This document shows, one piece after another, positions 25,270-36,560 of a stretch of 64,000 bases of DNA; within the stretch, counting starts at the first letter, position 1, and each line of letters begins with the position of its first letter. The notes under the pieces were generated by a model. That model searched no databases. It had not been told where the DNA came from and saw only the letters and a program-made list of their open reading frames with translations. The position numbers and the translations under genes are program-made. Origin of the DNA: Acanthosepion pharaonis (taxonomy: Eukaryota > Mollusca > Cephalopoda > Sepiida > Sepiidae); NCBI GenBank assembly GCA_903632075.3, contig CAHIKZ030005499.1, forward strand, positions 2,957,501 to 3,021,500. Reading direction: 5' to 3'.

Positions 25270-25386
25270 GCTTACAGCATCTAATATTCCCAATCAGTCA
25301 CCCATCTAGGTACTGACCAAGCTTGATGTTGCTTTATTTGTTGATCATACGGGAACTGGTATTTCAATGTGATGTGGCCATTAGCC
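25270..25386 (-). pseudogene. 5S rRNA-like sequence fused to the SINE
   Basis: 117 bp, close to the roughly 120 nt of 5S rRNA. On the - strand it begins GGCTAATGGCCACATCACAT. It then has the TACCAGTTCCCGTATGATCA segment, GTACCTAGATGGGTGAC (the conserved GTACTTGGATGGGAGAC block) and GGGAATATTAGATGCTGTAA (the 3' end). Substitutions throughout rule out a normal 5S gene. Confidence 0.75.
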
Positions 25387-26362
25387 CTAAAACAATTGTA
25401 GCAACATCAACAACACAAAAGTGTTCAGTTGTTTGAACAAAATTTGGAATAAAATTAGTAAATTTTACTTAAAACTATTTTTAAATAAATTTTTGAAATT
25501 ACCTTTTACTTAAAACTATTTTTAAATAACCCTTATTTTTCTTTATATTCAGATATATGAATTAAGTTTCATTCTATTCCTAAATTACAAAAGTTTCCTT
25601 TAGAATTTCTGCATATTTTACTAAGTTTGTCTTAAACTAATCAAACACAAGTCAATAATTAGCATTTCTGCAAGATAAATGAGTTCTGACAATGAAAATT
25701 TTAATTAAATCAGAGTATAACTTAGAAAGGTTTCCTAAGTTTATTTCATGTAAAAATATGGTTATTTAAAAAAAAACTGTATGTCAAATGGTTTTTCTAC
25801 TTTCAGCATAAATGAATTTGAAAATTGAGGAATAAAAATTGAAGGCCAATCAATCTCTAATCAATGTGTGTCTTGGCAGTGGTCTTGAAAGATTATTTGT
25901 GCAAAAATATCTGAAATTGGTAAAAGAGGTCAAACCAGTGAATACTCTTTATCATGAAGCTCTTAATTGAAAATATTTTCATAACACCCTCAGTGGACTA
26001 TTTTCATCAAAAGTCAAGTATCATGTTTGTTTGAATTGCATATCTCTCTTTTAAAAAGGAAATACTCTGACAGAAAGAAATCCAATTCAAACACAATTTT
26101 AAATTATTTTCCTCTTAATCACCAAACTGTGTACTTTTGTTCATAAGCAATGTTGGGTATTCTGCTAGTACATGCAAAACAAAAAATGCCTACATCATAT
26201 AAAAGTTCTTTGTGTCTAAGAATTGGTGTATCAAATAATATATTCAACAAGATAACAAGTATAACATAGCAAATGACTTTATATATGTTTTAAGCATTTT
26301 GCAAACATTGTTAACATGGTTAAAACACACACACACACACAAGTGTGTGTTTGTGTGTGTGT

Positions 26363-26409
<47 letters not shown>

Positions 26410-26496
26410 TATAAACATTATATTTAGTGAGTATAGTAAATTCAAATATGTACCCACTAATTCATAAGAAATGTCTGATTAAAAGTCATGAAGTGC

Positions 26497-26558
<62 letters not shown>

Positions 26559-27098
26559 CTTGTGTGTGTCTGTGTGACCTACTTTATAGCTTGGGTAGTT
26601 ACATAACTTGTACAAGCATCAGTACTCAGGGCTAGCTATAATCTTGAATTTTGGATGCAGATTTTCAAGGCAAATAGATCCTCACTACTTGAAAATACAT
26701 ACTAGATATCTCTTCTGCTAAAGTAAACCTGTAAGCAAGTACAAGAGTTTTATAGAGTCTTCAGGCAATAAATGTATATTGAAAGAAATAATAAATGAAT
26801 GAATGAATTGTAAAAACCTCAAAGAGGAAAATGGTCACTAAAAAGTATAAGGTAAAGCTTAAAGCTATGATTGATCTAAAGAAGTGAGAGAGAAAGGGAG
26901 GATAACACCAAACCACAGAATTTGAATGGCTTCCAAAAGAAATTTAAAAGAATAAGAAAAGAAAGTAAAAGAGAGTGAATTACAAAATCCAAATTTTATG
27001 AAAAGAAAATAAGGAGAGAATTTTTAATCATCTCAGAATAAGAAACTGAAGGGGATAAGCAAAATATTTTCAGAGAAACAAAGAGAAGTATTTGAAGA
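25387..27098. other. AT-rich sequence with microsatellites
   Basis: Compound (CA)n/(GT)n/(TA)n at 26324-26405 and a pure (TA)n at 26501-26553. No gene was identified. Confidence 0.5.
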
Positions 27099-27630
27099 GA
27101 GGTATGGGGGAGAGCATAGGTTCCGAGTGAGGTATGGGGAGAGCATAGCTTCAAGATATGTCTTGAAAAGTGGTATGGAGAGAGCATATGTTTTGAAAAG
27201 TGGTATGGAGAGAGCATATGTTTTGAAAAGTGGTATGGAGAGAGCATATGTTTTGAAAAGTGGTATGGAGAGAGCATATGTTTTGAAAAGTGGTATGGAG
27301 AGAGCATATGTTTTGAAAAGTGGTATGGAGAGAGCATATGTTTTGAAAAGTGGTATGGAGAGAGCATATGTTTTGAAAAGTGGTATGGAGAGAGCATATG
27401 TTTTGAAAAGTGGTATGGAGAGAGCATATGTTTTGAAAAGTGGTATGGAGAGAGCATATGTTTTGAAAAGTGGTATGGAGAGAGCATATGTTTTGAAAAG
27501 TGGTATGGAGAGAGCATAGATTCAAACAGATCTGGAAAAAGTGTAGATACTAAGATGTATGGTGGCAGCATATGTTTGAAGAGAGGTATAGATAGAGTGT
27601 ATGTTCAAAGAGATATAGAGAGAGCAGTGA
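27099..27630. repeat. 30-bp minisatellite
   Basis: The 30-bp unit (GGTATGGAGAGAGCATATGT plus TTTGAAAAGT) is repeated without a single change across 27171-27519, with twelve copies of its TATGGAGAGAGCATA core. Diverged units flank it on both sides (27099-27170 and 27520-27630). Because 30 is a multiple of three and the unit has no stop, long repetitive frames open on both strands; these are not evidence of protein. Confidence 0.95.
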
Positions 27631-28535
27631 AAAAGATGAAGAGCTTATGGTATTTTGATGTGTTTTTTTTTTTGCATACCAATCTGTTACTCTGAATAAT
27701 GAGTACCCCTCCTTCCAATATATCAATCTTTAAGGAGTGAATTTGGAAATTTAAAGATAAGTAAAAGGTAGTGAAGATAGTATCTTTGCAGCTCTCAAAG
27801 ACCTGGTTGATCTCTCTCCCCACCCCTATTAATTAAGACTTCTTAGAGTAGCATTCATTATCTGGTGGATTTAACCATTGATTGTAAATTAAAAACTGAT
27901 ACTTATGAAAGGTTGGAAAATAATGACTATCTTTTGTATGTGAGATATATCAGATATATATGAGAAAAAGAGAATTTATGTTGAAGAATTGGAGGTTGTA
28001 AAGTTTGATCAAAATCATCTTTGACTGCAGTTCAGAGGTTGATCTCTTGCCCTTTAGATGAATTCAACATTTAAATGGCCCTACTCACCTAGACAAAAAA
28101 GACATAGTGTTTTACAAAGACCTTGCATGCTAAATAGTTTCTCACAGAAATTGACTCTTATAAAAATGTCAGTATTTGTCAAAAATGTCCTTATCATATG
28201 ATCTATACTAGATACCATAGTTTGATTACCTGCCTTCCTTTCTAAAGATGATTGAAATACTACAAATGATTCTCATAGAAACTTCATTTGATTTGCTCGT
28301 TTCAATAAAATAAAACTCCATCGTATTTATGCATATGTGAATTTGGTTATTATCATAGATTGTTAGAAATAATTTAAATCACTTGGGATTGTTTTATCTT
28401 CAGGAACAGGAAAGGGGGTCTTTGCAGGCTCAACTCATGAAAAAGTTAATCTGAACTCAGAATTTGAAATTTAGGTTCAAATCTTACTCCCACTTTTTAT
28501 CTATTATAATTCCAGAGAAAGAGAGTGGAAGAACT
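27631..28535. other. AT-rich sequence without recognised feature
   Basis: Nothing identified. Confidence 0.4.
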
Positions 28536-28770
28536 TCATTGAGGAAAGGCAAAATTGATTGGCTGGAAGGACTGACAACTTGAGTTGACTTGTGAATCCA
28601 TATTAGCTTGATAACGCATCTCCTCTGAATGAAGTAGCTCAGCCAACTTTGATCTATTAAGCTCTCTATGAATAATAATGAAGGAAGTTTTAGTGGAGAC
28701 AAGACAAAACTTGACAACAGTCTGATGCCTATTCTGTTTCTGGATCTGAAATGTGGAAGCTGACTGCAGC
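28536..28770 (-). pseudogene. possible isolated exon or retrocopy, unidentified protein
   Basis: A - strand open frame runs to a stop at 28536. The part from about 28755 (just after a TTTCAG acceptor-like site) is soluble and low in AT-type residues. It contains VKFCLVSTKTSFIIIHRELN, then SKLAELLHSEEMRYQANMDS. The pattern L-x-x-L-L-x-x-E-x-x-x-Y-x-x-x-M resembles the helical C-terminal motif of small axonemal proteins such as CFAP141, but this is weak. The frame upstream of 28755 looks random. It could be a terminal exon of a - strand gene nested upstream of the tetraspanin exon, a retrocopy, or chance. Confidence 0.3.
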
Positions 28771-28937
28771 ATTTGTAAAAATGATAGTTCAGGGAGCATT
28801 TCATGTCTCTGTCTTGGAGAATGGCCAGCTGCTTTCAGAAGTAATAGATCTAATATAAAGTAAATGGATTGGTAAGCTAGGGAAATAGACATTAAATGAT
28901 TGGACAGATCTTTATTTTCATAACAGTTTTCATACAA

Positions 28938-29276
28938 CAGTAAACATTGAACTTATTGTCCTTTTTTGTTCTCATTATCATTTTGTCAGCAATATTGACA
29001 ATTTGACTGCTTTTTGTTTGTACACACAGGAATAAATCAGTGGTTATAGATCTATGTGGTTATCATCTAAGAAATCTAACTTCTATTCTGAATGCCAGGT
29101 TGGTGAGGTATTTTAAACATGAAGAACAAAAGACCAATTCGAACATGCTCATGGATATAAAATAAAGCTGAAAAGTTTGAGTTATACTTGAATAAATATT
29201 TACTACATTTATCTTAATCCAGAACAGGGTCAAACAGTAAGGAATGGAATTAGCAAGATTGTTGATTTTCCAAATA
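28938..29276. other. unassigned sequence
   Basis: Nothing identified. Confidence 0.4.
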
Positions 29277-29560
29277 ATGAGACCCTGAGTATTGATCTGG
29301 GTAACCTACAGGGCCAGGCAGTATGTACTTGAACTTGGTGGAAACAGGGCAAGCAATAACTGAGCAGTAATAAAACTAAGAACTAGACTATATCCCTAGA
29401 CATGGGCAGTGGAATGGGAAGTCTGCCCCCCCTATAGATTAAATAAGGGGTTCAATTCAGAATTCTCTGTAGGTTACCCAGATTTAAAAACACTTGATGA
29501 AGGCCAGAGGGAACAATGACCGAAATGTTGTGATAACAGCAATACTGATCAGGACAATAT
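29277..29560 (+). repeat. interspersed repeat Z, copy 1
   Basis: Matches 48270-48522 over about 250 bp: GTACTTGAACT, GCAATAACTGAGCAGTA, TAAGAACTAGA, ATAGATTAAATAA, AATTC-CTGTA and then CACTTGATGAAGGCCAGAGG with a downstream GTGA-AACAGCAA block. A third piece lies inverted at 48024-48101. Confidence 0.75.
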
Positions 29561-30375
29561 TACAAATATAATTATTGTAAGTTAAATTTGTCTTTCAAAG
29601 TATTGTAATAAAATGGCTGACTTCTTCCTCTAAAAAGTAAATTTTCATCTCAGTGATGTGATTTTTTTTTGATTTTTTTTTTTGATGTGATGTGATTTTG
29701 GGTAAAATGATAAATTTTATTAAAAATTAAATATGCTTTCAATTATGCTTTTGGTGGAAGGGATTAGAGTGGACTCAAAAACTACTTATAGAAAATACAA
29801 AGTAGGAAATGTAAATTGGAAAAAAAATGCATATTATCTCATTTGTTTGATTATCCAGTGTTTGTCCATGATTTTAATGATGTAATAATTGGATATTAAA
29901 AAAAAATCAACATTTATTCACCCCTTTTTTTATGATTATTCCAAAAGTTACACCATATAATTTTCTTTTTCTGAACAGATTTTGCTTGATTCAATTAAAA
30001 AAAAAATTTCTACATTTGCATACAAAAGAAAACAAGAGAAATGCTGTAATTTGATTAATCTATAAATTACTTAAAACATCAAAGAATCTATTATAATTGA
30101 TATTCATTAAATGGTAAAAACATGTTTTGCCATTTAATGAACATTAGATTTGTGGTGGAGGAGTGTGGACGTGCTCATTTTTTTTAAATTTACCTATTTT
30201 GATAAAATTATTAAGTTGAAACTATTAATTTTAAGTGAAAAAATGAATTTGAAAATTATAAAACTGATTATTGATGTTCTTCATTAAATTTTCACTGGTA
30301 TTTCTTTCAATATTTTTTTTCACATTAAAGTCTCTATTCTATTAATATTTTTATGTATTTTTGTTTTCTTTTCAG
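29561..30375. other. AT-rich sequence, end of upstream tetraspanin intron
   Basis: No feature besides the polypyrimidine tract before the exon at 30376. Confidence 0.5.
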
Positions 30376-30450
30376 TTTTCAATTTTTGTTGGTGTGATAT
30401 TTTTCCTGGAGCTGATTGGTGGCATTCTGGGATTTGTTTATAAAGACTGG
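30376..30450 (+). CDS. tetraspanin, internal exon encoding transmembrane segment 3 (75 bp)
   Basis: Seen: a pyrimidine-rich tract ending in AG is followed by 75 bp open in phase 0, then GTAAGT. The 25 codons include IFFLELIGGILGFVYKDW, a hydrophobic membrane segment ending in the KDW that opens the large extracellular loop. Known: tetraspanins are four-pass membrane scaffold proteins, and a 75-bp phase-0 exon for TM3 is a conserved feature of the family. The sequence most resembles the TspanC8 group (TSPAN5/14/17/33), whose vertebrate members bind the protease ADAM10 and control its trafficking. Inference: the gene is a TspanC8-like tetraspanin on the + strand. Its next exon is at 51122. Upstream exons for TM1 and TM2 were not found by eye in the preceding 30 kb. 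The subfamily is less certain than the family. Confidence 0.88.
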
Positions 30451-30837
30451 GTAAGTAAATTTATATGATCTAATTCTTTTTTTTCCATTCTCCTTCATTC
30501 TCTTCTTTCCTCTTTTTCTACTCCATTTTTGTTTCTTCTTCACTTCTCTTCTGCTTGTATGCATCTGCTTATAAAACTTGATTATTCAAATTCTTGAAAA
30601 GGTTTTCATCTGCATATTTGATTTTCTACAATTGCATCCTTGCATGTAAAAGACAAACATAAATAAGATGTGGGTTTCAAAAAATGCAGACTATTTTTTT
30701 TTTCCAGAAATATAAAATTGTATTTGACACACTTTTGTTCTCTGTTTTTCTTTCTCTCTCACTATACATGGCATGTACAAATAAATCAAAAGCAACCCTG
30801 AAAGTATAAGGAAAATTAATGACAAATCAGAAAAAAA

Positions 30838-30879
30838 TTGTGTGACATGTTTCGACTTTTAAAACTTCATCAGACAAAA
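30838..30879 (-). ncRNA. hammerhead ribozyme-like motif
   Basis: On the - strand the core elements are in order: CUGAUGA, a 13-nt stem II arm, GAAA, a short ACAUGU stem III and GUC. Stem I is TTTTGT against ACACAA, pairing at five of six positions. Stem II starts with A·C then wobble pairs, so activity is doubtful. Confidence 0.45.
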
Positions 30880-31039
30880 GTGATGTTTATGATGATGTAA
30901 CTACACATGTACACGAAGGAAAGGGGATGCTGAAATTTTGAACTTTTAAATTAATTTTTTTTGTTTATAATAATTATTTTTTTTAATAATAATACAAATG
31001 AAATATTGAAACCTGCAAGTTACTAATCATTATAGTAAT

Positions 31040-31430
31040 ATTCAGTCCTCTAATATGACAGTGAATGCTGGAAGAAACTTCTTCAATGTGGTTCTACAAA
31101 AAGATGCTGAGAATATCATCAACTAAACATGTGAGTAACAATAAAATTATAAAGAAAATGGAGACAAAAAGGAGACGTCAGAAAAAAGGTGAAATTTCTT
31201 GAGCATATAATGAGGAAAGAGAATTTGGAAATTTTTACACTAACAGGACATATTGAACACAAGACAGAGAAACAGTGTATAACTTACCTAACAAGCTTGT
31301 GTAAATGGATGATAGAATAGGATTTAGGAGATATAACAAAAAGACTAAGAGCTCTAAAGGGCAGGAAATTGTGGAGAGCCATGATTGCCAATGTCCTGCA
31401 GAGTCACTGCATAGAAGAAGAAAAAGAATG
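31040..31430 (+). mobile_element. non-LTR retrotransposon fragment, C-terminal end of ORF
   Basis: The + strand reads as a LINE C-terminal tail: a MWFYKKMLRISSTKHVSNN block, METKRR, HIMRKENLEIFTLTGHIEHK, TYLTSLCKWM and KLWRAMIANVLQ. The H-x-x-R-K-x-x-L-E-x-x-x-L-T-G-x-I block is typical of this LINE group (often annotated as endonuclease-reverse transcriptase). Frame breaks are present. Related pieces lie at 6585-6960 and 41560-42400. Confidence 0.75.
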
Positions 31431-31565
31431 AAATATTTACTTTTCAAATTAATAACATCTGTTTGTACACATCAAATGGTTTTTAAAAAAAGACATCAAC
31501 AATGCATGTTGATGTCATTACATTTTGTCATTACAACTTTTGAAATTATTTAAATGAGAAATTTT

Positions 31566-31607
31566 AATCCTGATGATGGTAGCAAAACCTTCTGAAATGT
31601 CATGATT
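31566..31607 (+). ncRNA. hammerhead ribozyme-like motif, weak
   Basis: AATC, CUGAUGA, a GGT-ACC-containing arm, GAAA, UGUC, then AUGAUU. Stem I is only four pairs, and stem III is reduced to almost nothing. It sits downstream of the LINE tail. Confidence 0.3.
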
Positions 31608-33239
31608 CTGATTTCTCCTTCAGTGATTTACCATGATTTTTCAGAAAGTTCTCTGAAGATATGAAGATACTTCCTTTTTTTTCCTAAGAAATTCTAATCC
31701 ATTATATTTTATGAAAAAAGAAGCCTGCTTTCTAAATATTGGACAACAGCTTTATCTCTCCGTGTTCCTGGAGAATGGAATTGGAAGTTTTGTATCCTCA
31801 TTAAGGATGCTTATGTTCATTTTGGCCTTGGAAAAGGCATGAATCCATTTTTCTTTGGCCTTTGACAATCACAATATACTTTGATATCTCATCAGTGGGT
31901 GAGTGACCTCTTTGTTCACCCACTTTCCCATACCTTACTTGCCCAGGTACCATCAGCTGGAATTCGATACTTTATTGCAGGGTCTAATCATAATTATGCA
32001 TGCACGCATGGGCACACACACACACACACACACACACTGTTGAATACATTGTGAAACATTAATTTTCTTAAAATTTGCAAACATAATAAGAGCAATTGTG
32101 TACGTAAGTTCATCTAAAACTAAAAAACTACTATTCTCGGAATTAAAACAGAAAAATGAATGGTAAGAATTCTTATTCTTGAATCAGGTTACCATTCATT
32201 ATTATTTTTTTATTCTACTAAACGCTATCCGAATATGTATTTTTCAAATTTCTATTCTCTTGAATTTATTTTCACATCTATAGTAAATAAAAAATAGAAT
32301 GTCTTTTTTAATAAAAATATGTGGATGATCAGTCCCCAAGACCACACCAGTGTGGTATTTTCCTAAATTTAGTTATTTTGTAACAAACCCATAAAACAAT
32401 GAAGTTTATATTTTAAAGATTGAATAAAATATTATTTTCCATAAGATGGCTGAAAAATACCAATAAATTGTCAATAATAAACTATTATTCAGTGATCTTC
32501 CGAGCAATGTCTGGTCTCCTCGCTAGTGGGCGTGTGTGTGTGTATATGTATGTGTGTGTGTATATGTATGTGTGTGTGTGTGTGTGTATATATAATGAGA
32601 TTCTATGATTTGGGTGAGATGGTCAACATATCAAAATACCTAAATCAGGCATTGAAAATCATTTACACTAAATGTGTTGTTTAATAAAATTAATATTGAA
32701 AAGTTCAATCAGATGAGAGAAGGGACCTATTTACTTGTATTGTAACATCTCATAAAATGATGAATAAATAAACAGATCTCATTTTGACTGTTAATGTTTC
32801 TAACATATTCACACACAAGCTGAAACAACTGTAGATGCTAACAACTCATTCCAACAAATCCAAAAAATATGGCAGAAGTTTAAGGCCTTCACTCAGGCAT
32901 AATTATTGATTTCTGCAGTAATTTTTGAATTTAAAAAAAAAAATTCCAATAATTAGGCTGACGCAAGATTCATTCTTGATACGATTAGCCAGTCACTGTT
33001 CAATTTTTATTTTTTTTTATTTTACAAGAAGTGTGCTTTTTAAGAGAAAATGACAATTTATCTTAATTTCTATGAATTGTAGAAAAAGCAAAGATTTTTT
33101 TCTTTTATCTGAATGCCATTCCTAATTCCTCTTTGGGGAATGATTTGAACATCACTTCTTTATTTTTCTCTTGTTAATTATTATATAATGTAATTCATCA
33201 CAAAATAGTTCATATTGTATGCTACTATATATCTACACT
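31608..33239. other. AT-rich sequence with microsatellites
   Basis: (CA)n at 32011-32037 and (GT)n at 32529-32592. A SINE-tail-like CCTTGG-AAAAGG-ATGAATCC lies near 31825. No gene was identified. Confidence 0.4.
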
Positions 33240-34060
33240 TTCTACCACTTCGTACCCAGACCCTCAACCTCCGGTGTCTTCCTCTTTGGGTTGAGGTGTC
33301 CACTCGGTCCGAACCGAACTTAGGGGTAACTGGCCGTACACTCCCTGAGTACCCGTAGATTATTTCAACCGGTTAACTGGTCAAGTCCTGCTCGCTGCCC
33401 ATGCTGTGTTAGTTTTTAGATCCAGTAAGCGGGGATGTGGACACGGCTGTGAGAGTTGGCGCAAGAAATAATATCTGCAGAAGCCAGACAATGATGGGGG
33501 AAATATTGACGTCTTTTATTTAAGAAGATAACATCAGAACAGAGGTTACAGGGAGAATAAAAACATTTAACATAAATGAGAAAAGAAAAAGACAAAATGC
33601 ATCCAGTGAATTCCCAACAGAGAGAGGGTTTGTGTGTGATAAACGCATATTGAGTCGCCTGGGGTAGGTTTATGACTAATAGTCCCATCTCATACAGACT
33701 TCTAAGAACAGGGGTCAGTCTTCTCTCTCTCCTCCAAAATTCTCCCGCAAATCTCTTGACTCACTGCGACGATAGTCTCGTGACTCTCTTGACTACAGTC
33801 TCTTTCCCCGACTCTGCTTTATTAGCAAAATCTCGAGTTAATATAGAAAACGGATCAGCTGATCACAATTGACCCTCAGCCCGGCACGCAGCTACCACGA
33901 GTGCCAAAAACTATCCATTGACATGTAAACATATTCTCCAACTATTTACCTTATCTCAATCACGAGTTCTTCTCGCTTCACCAAAATTATGCTTTGGGAT
34001 ATCTAAACATTGATTCAAACTTTTAATCAAAACAAATACTGTTAAACAAAACCAAGTACC
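33240..34060 (-). mobile_element. LTR retrotransposon: one LTR plus primer-binding-site-like leader
   Basis: GC-richer block. On the - strand there is a TATA-like CTATATTAACTCGAG at about 33840, then a stretch beginning GCAGAGTCGGGGAAAGAGAC, an AATAAA signal (33515-33520) and a U5-like end terminating in AAACTAACA at 33407. Directly after that end comes CAGCA and then TGGGCAGCGAGCAGG (33387-33401), placed as a tRNA primer-binding site would be. The leader continues to about 33240 and then stops. The 5' start of the LTR is not clear. No gag or pol frame remains. Confidence 0.6.
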
Positions 34061-34347
34061 TCACCCATCCCCATTGTTTACTAGTGACCCAGGTTTAAAA
34101 CATCACCTCCTGCCCTGAGATCATGTTTCTCATCGGTAAACACACATCTTAACCCAAATTGTACTTTGATATATAAACACCGTTTCCATTTCCAGTCAAT
34201 AAAAGTTATATTTGCGTGTATGTGTGTGTGTTCATGTGGGTGTATGTGGGTATACCTCTCTCTGTTACACTTGCTTTGGAAATAGTACAAAACCTAGTTA
34301 TTTTATAACACAAACACTGCTAGAGACGGGTATTTTACAGTGTCTTG

Positions 34348-34380
<33 letters not shown>

Positions 34381-34382
<2 letters not shown>

Positions 34383-35257
34383 TGTGATGGATAAATTGTC
34401 GTCCGAATTAAGCAAAAATGAAAATAACACTGATATCTCATTTTAACAGATATATTTACCAAAATTACACAAAAGCATCTTGAAATACTAAAGAGTAAAT
34501 TTATTCAATAAAATCACCATTGGCTTCAACTACAGCCTCTAGACAACTTCAGAATCTCCTGTAACTCTTCTGGGTAGTCCCCTTGTTTAAGTTGGTGAAT
34601 GCTACCATAATCCTTGCCTTCAGTTCATCTTTGGTGTTACAAGGAGTTTTGTTAGTCTCTTGCTCAACTGCGCTCTACATATAATAATCAAGGGGGTTGC
34701 AGTCCGAGGGGTTAGGTGGTCAGATGTAAGGGGTGATGTGATCGCAGAAATTGTCTGACAGCCATGACTAGGTTCTCCTGGTTGTGTGGCATGGTGTAGA
34801 GTCCTGTTGGCAGACATAGGCTCTTCCAGAAGCCACCCTCTTGACCTAGGGCCTACATCAAGGCACTTAATGTAGGCCTCCATATTGAGTCTGAGGCCCT
34901 ATGGGAAGATGAATGGAGGCATAATGTCACCATCATTAGTGATCACACCAAACACCATGATGTTGACTAGATATATCATCCAACTCTTTCTAAATCCTCT
35001 GCATTGTCCTTGGATTGACACCCAAACACTCTGAAATATTTTTATTGGAGAAGCTCCAATAAAAATATAAAACGTAAATGCCATGCAGTACAGTATGCTG
35101 CATTCAAATTTCTGGTGGTGTGAATTGCATCATGGTGCACTTTTTCTAACTGTCTAATTGACTATACTATACTCTGCAAATTGACAAAATTACAAACAAT
35201 GTGCATGCACCAAATTAAAATAATATAAAATGGCGACCATTTACTCACCGCACCCTG
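34381..35257 (-). mobile_element. mariner (maT-like, DD37D) relic, copy 4
   Basis: Longest copy, 877 bp. The left end abuts a (TA)n tract; the right end is CGCACCCTG followed by TA. The - strand shows GVITNDGDIMPPFIFP (N-terminal side of the catalytic core), EAYIKCLD, then in other frames the HTT/W block and the conserved NLN-E end. Multiple frameshifts are present. Confidence 0.85.
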
Positions 35258-35413
35258 TATGTCAACAGCAGACAATGTAAGTTTCATAAAAAGGTATAAA
35301 TATTTCACAGCAGTGGGAAATACTTCCATTGCTGTAAAATATCAAAACCTAAATGAGAAAATTAATGAATTGATATTTCATCTCAGTCCTACATGCACAC
35401 GCATTTTTTTTTT

Positions 35414-35458
35414 TTTTAGTAAGTGTGTGTGTGCGTGTGTGACACACACTTACTAAAA
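35414..35458. repeat. short perfect hairpin containing (GT)n
   Basis: TTTTTAGTAAGTGTGTGT and its exact complement ACACACACTTACTAAAAA are separated by about 9 bp. Confidence 0.85.
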
Positions 35459-36009
35459 AGAAATAAAACAGTTATTGATGTTTGCAGTATGCCAATGAAT
35501 GCATGTGCTTTAATTTTTCTTGAAGTTTCCTGACTAAATATTTCGTTAGTTGCTCATGATACTTGCAATTTTTTAATATGACACACCTTTCAGGAGGCAC
35601 TTGATTGTCTTCCCTGGTGATGTAAAATTATCCTTGGTGTGTGTGATGGCACTCAACAGTTTCTTGGACTGGAAGAAATTGTCAGCCTGTGATGACTCAT
35701 GGAAGAGAAAATGGAATGGCAAGATTAAATTAAAACTAATGGTGACATTTAGTTCTGTTTTGTTAGAAATATAAAACAAATTATTGGATTTTTCTGATTT
35801 GTTCTTCAAGTTTTTCTTTTCCTGCTAGTTATATCATTTTTAGACATTCATTTCAGTGATTTCAGATTCCGTGTTGGTTAAATATATATATATATATATA
35901 TAAGAATAAGAGAAATAGAAATAGCTGTCTAATTTGATTATCTCAGTATCTATATAAATACTCAAAACACCAATAAATTATCTCATTGCAGAATTTGAAC
36001 CTGCTGTGA

Positions 36010-36560
36010 GGCCTTCTTTTACTTAAACATTCTTTTGTGGTTGTTTTCTTTTCTTTACTGTATCTTTCCCTTTCGATCATGCTTCTCTCTCTCTTATTTT
36101 CTTGCTGTTTCTTTCTGCTTTTCATTTGTTTCCATCTTTTTTATGTACTTTTTCACCTACTTATTTCTTCTCTCTATTTTTTCGCCTTCAACTTCTTCTC
36201 TTTCCTCTTCAGTTTCTTTTGTCATTTCTTTTGTTTTATTTCTTTGCCTTTTAACATCTAATAAAACACTTCTCTCTAGATTGATCTCTCTTTCAGTTTC
36301 ATTACCTACATCTTGCTTTTCTATGTCACTCTTTCTCTCCATTTTATTTTTCTCTTTTAATTGCACTATCTCTCTTTTACTTTCAATTTCTTCTCTCTTT
36401 CACTCTCTTTTTTTTAACTTAGTTTTTTTTTTTTGTCTTATTCTGAATCTCTTCCACTTTCTCTCCCTTTCTCAATCTTTAATAATCTTTCCATTTTTTT
36501 TCGTTTACTCTCCCTTCCAGGCCTTCTTTTTCAATTTCTTTTTCTCTCACTTTATCCTCT
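36010..36560. repeat. pyrimidine-rich tract
   Basis: About 550 bp of almost only T and C on the + strand. The 175-codon frame in it is Phe/Leu/Ser low-complexity and not credible as a protein. Confidence 0.8.

Noticed and set aside
27127..27571. Long repetitive open frames on both strands (up to 191 codons)
   Set aside because: They are a direct result of a stop-free 30-bp tandem repeat; the same would open in several frames.
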